A stretch of 64,000 nt of DNA from Nocardia transvalensis (GTDB lineage: Bacteria > Actinomycetota > Actinomycetes > Mycobacteriales > Mycobacteriaceae). The position numbers were made by a program, and so were the translations under genes. The stretch covers positions 62,001 through 126,000 of the forward strand of contig NZ_JADLQQ010000010.1 in NCBI RefSeq assembly GCF_015477765.1, written 5' to 3'. This document shows, in pieces, positions 58,975 to 64,000 of this stretch (position 1 is its first letter; each line of letters opens with the position of its first letter). The notes beneath the pieces are model-generated. The model had not been told where the DNA came from and did no database searches. It saw only the letters and a list, made by a program, of their open reading frames with translations.

Positions 58975-59826
58975 ATGAACACTCACGCCAGCTCCACCAC
59001 CATCGAGGCGGACACCGAAACCGCCAGCGTCGAAATCGTCGACGCTGAACTGGCTTTGGATTGGCTCAACACCCAGCAGACCAACCGCCCTGTCTCCGAA
59101 CCGACCGTCAACACCTACTACGCCGACATGATCGGTGGCCACTGGACGTTCAACGCCGAACCGATCAAGTTCGACACCGACGGCTGTCTCATCGACGGCC
59201 AGCACCGGCTGCTCGCGCTGGCACGCACCATCGGTAGTAGCACGGCGCTGAAGTTCCTTGTGGTGCGCGGTCTTCCGCCGGAATCTCAGCTGTCGATGGA
59301 CCAGGGACGCCGACGTGATGCAGGCCAGCAGCTGGGCATGCTCGGCCACCGCAACGGCGCGTTCCTCGCCGGAGTCGCGCGCATGGTCATCTCCATCGAA
59401 GAAGGCTGGCTGTTCCGCGACAACAAACGGCTGCGGCTGTCGAACAACGCGGTCGCCGAATGGGTCGCTGCCCACCCCGATGAGGTCGGCCTTCTCAACA
59501 CCTACTACAACGACCTGCGCAAGATCTTCGTCCGCCCCGGCGTCAGCGGCGCGATCATGATCGTGCTCTCCCGCGTCAACCCCACGGCCACCCCTGAGTT
59601 CTTCGACGCGTTGATCTCCGGGGCGAACTTGTCGGAGACATCATCGATCCTGGCGCTTCGGCGGCGGTTCGAGACCGCGAAGCTCGCCCGTGAACGCCTG
59701 TCGGACAAGGACATCATCGGGTTCTACATCCAAGCCTGGAACGCCTGGAGGGCAGATCGCCCATTGAAGCGGGTGCAGCGCGCGAAAACCGACTGGGCCC
59801 CAGAGCATTTCATCCCCGCACGGTGA
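58975..59826 (+). CDS. ParB-like DGQHR-type phage protein
   Basis: 283 residues from ATG 58975 (AAGGAAG upstream; the frame is open from 58927). The N-terminal domain reads HWTFNAEPIKFDTDGCLIDG followed by QHRLLALA, a ParB/Srx-like or DGQHR motif, then MDQGRRRDAGQQLGMLG. Proteins of this type occur in many actinophages; nuclease or nucleotide-binding activity is possible. The C-terminal part is helical. Confidence 0.75.
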   Translation: MNTHASSTTIEADTETASVEIVDAELALDWLNTQQTNRPVSEPTVNTYYADMIGGHWTFNAEPIKFDTDGCLIDGQHRLLALARTIGSSTALKFLVVRGLPPESQLSMDQGRRRDAGQQLGMLGHRNGAFLAGVARMVISIEEGWLFRDNKRLRLSNNAVAEWVAAHPDEVGLLNTYYNDLRKIFVRPGVSGAIMIVLSRVNPTATPEFFDALISGANLSETSSILALRRRFETAKLARERLSDKDIIGFYIQAWNAWRADRPLKRVQRAKTDWAPEHFIPAR

Positions 59827-59860
59827 CCGAGACACCGATACACACAGAACAGGACCAGAT

Positions 59861-60331
59861 ATGACCGGCGAGCCCATCGTTACCGTCATCGGAAACTTGA
59901 CCTCCGACCCGGAGCTGAGATTTGTCCCCAAAGGCGACGCTGTCGCCACCTTCACTGTGGCTTCCACGCCCCGGGTGTTCGACCGCGCCACCCGGGAGTG
60001 GACCGACGGCGAGGCGCTGTTCCTGCGCTGCCAGATCTGGCGCGACTATGCCGAGAACATCGCCGAATCCCTCACGCGCGGAGCCCGTGTCATTGTCCAC
60101 GGCAGACTCAAGCAGCGCTCCTACGAAACCCGCGACGGCAGCAAACGCACGGTCGTGGAGATGGAGGCCGAGGAAGTCGGCCCCGCGCTGCGGTATGCAC
60201 GGGCTGCGCTTACCAAAACCACCGGCAGCGGAGGCGGTTCACAGGCCCACGGCGGCAGCGACAACCCGTGGAGGTCCGCGCCTGCAGCAACCACGTTCGG
60301 CGGCGACTTCGACGACGAACCCCCGTTCTGA
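59861..60331 (+). CDS. ssb: Single-stranded DNA-binding protein (SSB)
   Basis: 156 residues. The OB-fold covers residues ~1-110 (IVTVIGNLTSDPELRFVPKG, FLRCQIWRDYAENIAESLTR, GARVIVHGRLKQRSYE), followed by a Gly/Ser-rich linker and the acidic tip DFDDEPPF that binds partner proteins. It protects single strands and would work with the Sak4-like ATPase and exonuclease upstream. It is probably a phage-type paralogue of the chromosomal SSB. Confidence 0.96.
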   Translation: MTGEPIVTVIGNLTSDPELRFVPKGDAVATFTVASTPRVFDRATREWTDGEALFLRCQIWRDYAENIAESLTRGARVIVHGRLKQRSYETRDGSKRTVVEMEAEEVGPALRYARAALTKTTGSGGGSQAHGGSDNPWRSAPAATTFGGDFDDEPPF

Positions 60332-60350
60332 CCCCGCAGCACACTCACCT

Positions 60351-60378
60351 CGGGCGGCGCACGTGGGTGCGCCGCCCG
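60351..60378 (+). terminator. Strong hairpin with 11-bp stem
   Basis: CGGGCGGCGCA pairs perfectly with TGCGCCGCCCG around the loop CGTGGG, 19 bp after the ssb stop and before the next gene's start. Likely a terminator or transcript-protecting stem. Confidence 0.65.
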
Positions 60379-60407
60379 ACCCCTTCGTCCGAGACAGGAG
60401 AACCATC

Positions 60408-60662
60408 ATGGCTGAATTCGTCGACCACTTACCCGAGGCACGCACCCTGTCACGGGCAGCGATCAACCGCGCGTTCGCCGACGAGCTGCGCGGCAACCCC
60501 GGCCGGTGGGCGAAGTACCCGCACGCCGTCGCCCACCCCTCCAGCGCCAAATACCGCATCAGCTCCGGCAAAGCGTCAGCGTTCGGACCCGGATTCCAGG
60601 TCCAGGTCCGAGACGGCGCACTGTTCATCAGGTACATCGGCGACACGAAGGACAAGCCGTGA
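60408..60662 (+). CDS. Small hypothetical element protein
   Basis: 84 residues; ATG with AGGAG upstream. Basic, with a helix then a strand-rich end (ARTLSRAAINRAFADELRGN, FGPGFQVQVRDGALFIRYIG). The stop overlaps the next GTG (GTGA). No family recognised. Confidence 0.7.
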   Translation: MAEFVDHLPEARTLSRAAINRAFADELRGNPGRWAKYPHAVAHPSSAKYRISSGKASAFGPGFQVQVRDGALFIRYIGDTKDKP

Positions 60663-60889
60663 CCCGGCAGCTGTCGGTGACCTGGAAGCTGACCACCAGC
60701 CACCACCGAACCTTCACAATCCCACAACCGGTCGACCACACCGACGCCGACGCAGTCCTGGCGTTGATCCAAACCGTCTGGCTGGCCAGCTATCTCGTCG
60801 CCACCAACGACCCCACCCTGACGCAAGTCGAACTGCACACCGTGTCGGCCGAACCCGCCACACAACCGGATCCAGCCCTGCCAGGCTGA
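60659..60889 (+). CDS. Small hypothetical element protein
   Basis: 76 residues from GTG 60659, coupled to the gene before it. Sequence SVTWKLTTSHHRTFTIPQPV then VLALIQTVWLASYLVATNDP; no recognised motif. Confidence 0.65.
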   Translation: MTRQLSVTWKLTTSHHRTFTIPQPVDHTDADAVLALIQTVWLASYLVATNDPTLTQVELHTVSAEPATQPDPALPG

Positions 60890-60912
60890 CCAACCCGAAG
60901 GAGCCCACCACC

Positions 60913-61419
60913 ATGCCCGCGACGATCTGGTCCTACACCGTCGACGACGACGCCGACGACCTCGACTGGAACGACCTGCCCACCCGACACGGCCGCCCGA
61001 AACACCCCCGCCGCTGCCCCACCCTCGACCACGACCCCCTCGACGGATTCTTCACCGACCTGCGGTTCCTCCTCGACCACCACACCCCCGCCCACACCCT
61101 GCCCACACGGCTCGGTGTGCCCGAGCAACTGCTCACCAGCCGCGCACAAGCAGCCGGAATCCCCTTGACACCACTGTGTTCCACCGCGCTGCTGCGCAGA
61201 GCCTTGGACCGGCTGGCGGCATCCGGCGACCCGTTCACCATCGACCAACTGCCCGGCACGACGTCGGAGACAACGCTGACGCTGCTGGTGGCCGAGCAGG
61301 TGCGGTCGGGACGGTTCAGCAAGGTCGGCACCGCACGCCGCCGCGGCGGCCGAACCTTCACCGTCTACCGCCGCACATCGGCACGACAGCAGCGAACCGG
61401 CCTATCGGCTCTCGACTGA
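60913..61419 (+). CDS. Hypothetical element protein
   Basis: 168 residues; ATG with AAGGAG upstream. Acidic start (VDDDADDLDWNDLPTRHGRP), then a region reminiscent of a small HTH (LPTRLGVPEQLLTSRAQAAG) and a basic, Arg-rich end. DNA binding is possible but not shown. Confidence 0.7.
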   Translation: MPATIWSYTVDDDADDLDWNDLPTRHGRPKHPRRCPTLDHDPLDGFFTDLRFLLDHHTPAHTLPTRLGVPEQLLTSRAQAAGIPLTPLCSTALLRRALDRLAASGDPFTIDQLPGTTSETTLTLLVAEQVRSGRFSKVGTARRRGGRTFTVYRRTSARQQRTGLSALD

Positions 61420-61434
61420 TTGGACTGAACAGCA

Positions 61435-61650
61435 ATGGAATTCGAATACGAGACCGGTGACGGTGAACCCCTCGTCGGAGTCGTGCTGGAGACGACACGG
61501 TGCCTGACGTGCGATGGTGAGCTTTGGCGCCGATACCGACCGATGTGGTGCTGCCCTGGCGACACCGCGCCACACGCGACGAGCACACGCCGAAGCCAGA
61601 GGTGCAGCTACTGCCCGATCGACACCCCGCCGCACGACGGGCAGCAGTGA
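61435..61650 (+). CDS. Small zinc-ribbon-like protein
   Basis: 71 residues with CLTCDGELW and CC/CSYC pairs (TRCLTC... WCCPGD... RCSYCP), suggesting a bound metal. Start codon support is weak (no clear purine-rich site), but the Cys pattern favours a real protein. Confidence 0.6.
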   Translation: MEFEYETGDGEPLVGVVLETTRCLTCDGELWRRYRPMWCCPGDTAPHATSTRRSQRCSYCPIDTPPHDGQQ

Positions 61651-61778
61651 CCCACACGCGCCAAACCCGAAAACCGTAGCGCGGCAACGGTGTACGCCAG
61701 TCACGGCGAATACCGTTGCCACCAAGCAATTTGAGATGATCATGGCCAAGATAACCAGGCGAAATGAGGAGGCTCAAG

Positions 61779-62088
61779 ATGACAGTGAACACCACGGCGA
61801 CGACCGGCGAACCGAACCCGGCAGAGCAGGACAGACTGCGTATGGTGTGGGATCGCGACGAAAACCTGTGGCATGAACTGAGTCCGGCCGGACCGTGGGA
61901 GACGACCAGCGTGCCATCCGCGCCGCTGCCGGTCCCTGAAGGAGCTGGAAGACCAGCACGGTCCGCTGCAGATGCTGTCGTACACCCTGTCGCCCGAATC
62001 ACCACCCGACGCGCGTGACTTCATCCTCGACCTGTTGGACACCGGCCGCCGCGGCCTTCGCAAAGCACAGCAAGGTCACGAGGGATGA
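61779..62088 (+). pseudogene. Hypothetical element protein with a single frameshift
   Basis: ATG 61779 with GAGGAGG upstream opens a frame (EPNPAEQDRLRMVWDRDENL, WHELSPAGPWETTS). A shift near 61915-61935 leads into SLKELEDQHGPLQMLSYTLS and DARDFILDLLDTGRRGLRKA, ending at TGA 62086-62088, whose ATGA overlap with the next gene supports the second frame as native. Joined, it is a ~102-residue protein. Unshifted translation would end at 62018. Confidence 0.6.
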
Positions 62089-62312
62089 GGAGACCGCTGG
62101 CACCGGGCGAATGCGGACGCATCGAATACACCGACATCCTCGACCAAGCCGGTTCCCTGATCGAGGTGGAGGCCCGCACTGTTTCCCGGGACCAGGCGGG
62201 ACGACTCCTTCGCCAGATAGCAACCGGGCCAACTACCGCCAAGGTGCGAGAGCGTCTGCTGCTCCGTATAAGACAAAGAACCGGGAGTACTCGCACCAAC
62301 ACCGAGGAGTAG
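62085..62312 (+). CDS. Small hypothetical element protein
   Basis: 75 residues from ATG 62085, coupled by ATGA to the frameshifted gene before it. Sequence RIEYTDILDQAGSLIEVEAR then DQAGRLLRQIATGPTTAKVR; helical, basic end. No family. Confidence 0.65.
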   Translation: MRRPLAPGECGRIEYTDILDQAGSLIEVEARTVSRDQAGRLLRQIATGPTTAKVRERLLLRIRQRTGSTRTNTEE

Positions 62313-62314
62313 CT

Positions 62315-62478
62315 TTGCCCGACGAAATTCTGCCCCCAATCCGAGGCCGTACCTATCGCTTGGCTTCCTCGACGATATCCCGGTCTCCGAGATCCACCCC
62401 GTCGACATCGAGGTGTGGAACAACATGCTGACCGAGGAGCTTCGCCGCAACCCGGACAAGGCGGCAAGGCTTCACTAG
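62315..62478 (+). pseudogene. Small hypothetical protein with frameshift
   Basis: TTG 62315 with GAGGAG upstream starts PDEILPPIRGRTYRL; a shift near 62355-62368 gives GFLDDIPVSEIHPVDIEVWN and NMLTEELRRNPDKAARLH before TAG 62476-62478. The second piece looks clearly coding. One base change restores a ~54-residue protein. Confidence 0.5.
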
Positions 62479-62776
62479 CGTCTCCGAGAGGTGTTCCACC
62501 CAGACTGAGTCTCTCAACAGAGCGTCAGCGTGATATCACAGTCTTCCCGTACAGTTCCTTGAGCAATCGTCCCTAACGATGTCCCGGCTCCAGGCGCCAT
62601 CGACTGAAGCGTTATGGACAGCGGTCTCACCGACCTACTCTTTACAGCAGTGTGCACATGATGGTGTTGTATGTACTCAAGTAGCAAGCTAACGACAGTG
62701 TCATAAACTCTGGTGCATGTTAGCTGCGTCGTGATGTACTGTTGTCGTAAGCCGCCGCCGTGCAGTACGGAGAGCC
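62479..62776. other. Promoter-bearing interval before the EspR-like gene
   Basis: About 300 bp with AT-richer patches (ATGGTGTTGTATGTACTCAA, GATGTACTGTTGTCGTAAG) suiting a promoter; no gene is seen. It separates the hypothetical genes from the regulator set. Confidence 0.4.
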
Positions 62777-63265
62777 GTGGACAACGAACAGGTAGTGCCA
62801 GACGGTCCCGAGCGGGCCCGGACCGAGTTGGCCGCAAAGATCAATCGGCTGTTCGAGGTGATGCGTAGGCCTTCCGAGCCGCCGTTGTCGAATGCTGCTG
62901 CCGCGGAGGCGATTACGCGGTCGACGGGAACGTCGATCAGCGCTGCGTATATGTGGCAGTTGCGGTCGGGAGTGAAGTCCAACCCTACGGTGCAGCATCT
63001 GCAGGCGATCGCTCAGTTCTTCGGTGTCCCGGCTTCGTATCTGATCGATAGTGGCGCCGACGAGTCGATCGAGTCACAGTTGCGGCTGCTTCAGGCTATG
63101 AAGGATGCCGACGTGCGGAACCTGGCCTTGCGTGCGTCGGGGCTGACCCCGCGAACGCTGGCCAATATCGCTGCGATCGTCGACCGGGCGCGTGAGATCG
63201 AGAACCTGCCGCCGGTCGAGCCGAAGGACGAGCAGTGCCAATGTAGCGATGAGGATCGAGCTTGA
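62777..63265 (+). CDS. EspR-like XRE-family regulator
   Basis: 162 residues from GTG 62777 with GGAGA upstream. The N-terminal HTH region reads NRLFEVMRRPSEPPLSNAAA, AEAITRSTGTSISAAYMWQL, RSGVKSNPTVQHLQAIAQFF; this layout matches EspR of mycobacteria as I know it. A C-terminal helical part (SQLRLLQAMKDADVRNLALR) would dimerise. It is followed by an ImmA/IrrE peptidase and a MAB_1171c-type membrane protein, a set often found together in Nocardiaceae and mycobacteria. Confidence 0.88.
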   Translation: MDNEQVVPDGPERARTELAAKINRLFEVMRRPSEPPLSNAAAAEAITRSTGTSISAAYMWQLRSGVKSNPTVQHLQAIAQFFGVPASYLIDSGADESIESQLRLLQAMKDADVRNLALRASGLTPRTLANIAAIVDRAREIENLPPVEPKDEQCQCSDEDRA

Positions 63266-63277
63266 GGACAGAACGCG

Positions 63278-63766
63278 ATGGAGACGTCGGCTAGACGGAT
63301 CAAGGAGGTGCTCGCCAGGCTTCCGATACCGGAGCCCTGGGATCGGAACCGGTTCGTACAGAATGTGGCGGCACTTCGTGGACGCCCGATCACTTTGATT
63401 CCGACCCAGATGCTGGGGGTTGCCGACAGCCCGTGCGGGCTATGGCTGGTACGAGAGCACGACGATGTGGTCATTCACGAGGGTTCAACATCGGAGTACC
63501 ACGTGGACCAGATCGTCTGCCATGAGATCGGGCACATGGTTCTCGGCCACGACCGCGCCAATCCGGGCGGCGGTGCCGACTATCCGATGTTCCGGTCCGC
63601 GCTACCGGATCTCGACCCCACGACCGTTCGAGCCGTCCTGGGCCGCTCCGGCTACAGCAACAGTCTCGAACGTGAGGCCGAGCTGTTCGCCACGATGCTC
63701 ATAGTCGCCGCAGTTCGTACCGGACCGGGACGGAGTCTCCGAAGTGTCCTCTTCGAGCGGCAATGA
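63278..63766 (+). CDS. ImmA/IrrE-family metallopeptidase
   Basis: 162 residues. The zinc motif HEIGH is at about residues 82-86 (QIVCHEIGHMVLGHD), and the third ligand Glu lies in NSLEREAELFATML (about 130-140). Such peptidases cut a partner XRE repressor on a signal; the EspR-like protein immediately upstream is the obvious candidate. The stop overlaps the next ATG (ATGA), so all three genes are coupled. Confidence 0.92.
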   Translation: METSARRIKEVLARLPIPEPWDRNRFVQNVAALRGRPITLIPTQMLGVADSPCGLWLVREHDDVVIHEGSTSEYHVDQIVCHEIGHMVLGHDRANPGGGADYPMFRSALPDLDPTTVRAVLGRSGYSNSLEREAELFATMLIVAAVRTGPGRSLRSVLFERQ

Positions 63767-64000
63767 CTTCATCGGTAAGCGAGGTGATCGCAAGGCCGCT
63801 GATCGGCGCTATGGCTATGGTCATCGCGGCTCGGTGGTGGTGGTTCAACGGCACCACGGTCGATCGGTATCTCAACACCACACTCACGGTCATTCTGCTG
63901 ACCCAATTGTTGCGGGAGCGCGCGGTCCAGGACATGATCGCTGGGCATTCACCTCTGACGGTGACTACTATCCAGCAGTTGACACTGTGTACCATCGTGG
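63763..64000 (+). CDS. MAB_1171c-type putative transporter, N-terminal part (runs off the window)
   Basis: 79 codons from ATG 63763, coupled by ATGA to the peptidase, are open to the window edge. Hydrophobic helices with VIAARWWWFNGTTVDRYLNT and VILLTQLLRERAVQDMI match the beginning of the actinobacterial MAB_1171c membrane family usually found after such ImmA/IrrE genes. Function is unknown. Confidence 0.75.
   Translation, partial: MTSSVSEVIARPLIGAMAMVIAARWWWFNGTTVDRYLNTTLTVILLTQLLRERAVQDMIAGHSPLTVTTIQQLTLCTIV

Noticed and set aside
1..64000. CRISPR arrays or rRNA genes.
   Set aside because: No regularly spaced direct repeats with unique spacers and no stretches resembling rRNA were seen.

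Overview
The window comes from a high-GC actinobacterium, most likely a Nocardia or a close relative in the Nocardiaceae. This rests on base composition, GTG/TTG starts, several promoters that place the start codon at the expected transcription start, and an EspR-like regulator / ImmA-IrrE peptidase / MAB_1171c-type membrane protein set at the right edge. It is an accessory-rich chromosomal stretch joined on its right to a phage-like integrated element. No rRNA gene, complete tRNA or CRISPR array is present.

Left part (1-25 kb): the start of a deacetylase gene; a three-gene meta-cleavage type set (FAH-family hydrolase, flavin monooxygenase, two-domain extradiol-dioxygenase-like protein); two AraC regulators around an NTF2-like protein; an IS110 remnant; an SDR; a thioredoxin-reductase-like/methyltransferase fusion divergent from an XRE-cupin regulator; a MarR gene beside a truncated FMN reductase; an MFS transporter coupled to a methyltransferase; two small cupins; and a second catabolic operon (amidohydrolase, FAH hydrolase, extradiol-dioxygenase-like protein, SRPBCC) divergent from a GntR regulator.

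Middle (22-47 kb): an unusual membrane-domain/NTF2 fusion and a MarR gene share an identical 14-bp palindrome. A TMEM175-like channel, a TetX-like flavin monooxygenase, a frameshifted tyrosine recombinase beside transposase debris, an F420-type LLM oxidoreductase with a second flavin hydroxylase and a TetR follow. A phosphotriesterase-like hydrolase/CoA-ligase/TetR/acyl-CoA dehydrogenase/phosphotransferase group comes next, in which one 22-bp palindrome lies before both the ligase and the dehydrogenase. A lactate-2-monooxygenase gene divergent from a double-length Lrp protein closes the section. Truncated genes, dispersed repeats and a head-to-head deletion scar show repeated rearrangement.

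Right part (47.7-64 kb): the 3' half of a tRNA (TAC anticodon loop) marks a probable attachment site. Beyond it lie a degenerate ImmA-like protein, an XRE repressor, an excisionase-like HTH protein, a YqaJ-type exonuclease, a Sak4-like RecA-fold ATPase, a replication-initiation-like protein, SSB, a ParB-like DGQHR protein and many small tightly coupled genes. YqaJ, the Sak4-like ATPase and SSB together look like a phage recombination module. A recurring GGTTGCGC motif clusters at the regulatory intervals of this element, once as a perfect 12-bp palindrome in the -35 area of a leaderless promoter. Several genes carry single frameshifts, which may be real decay, programmed shifts or sequencing errors.
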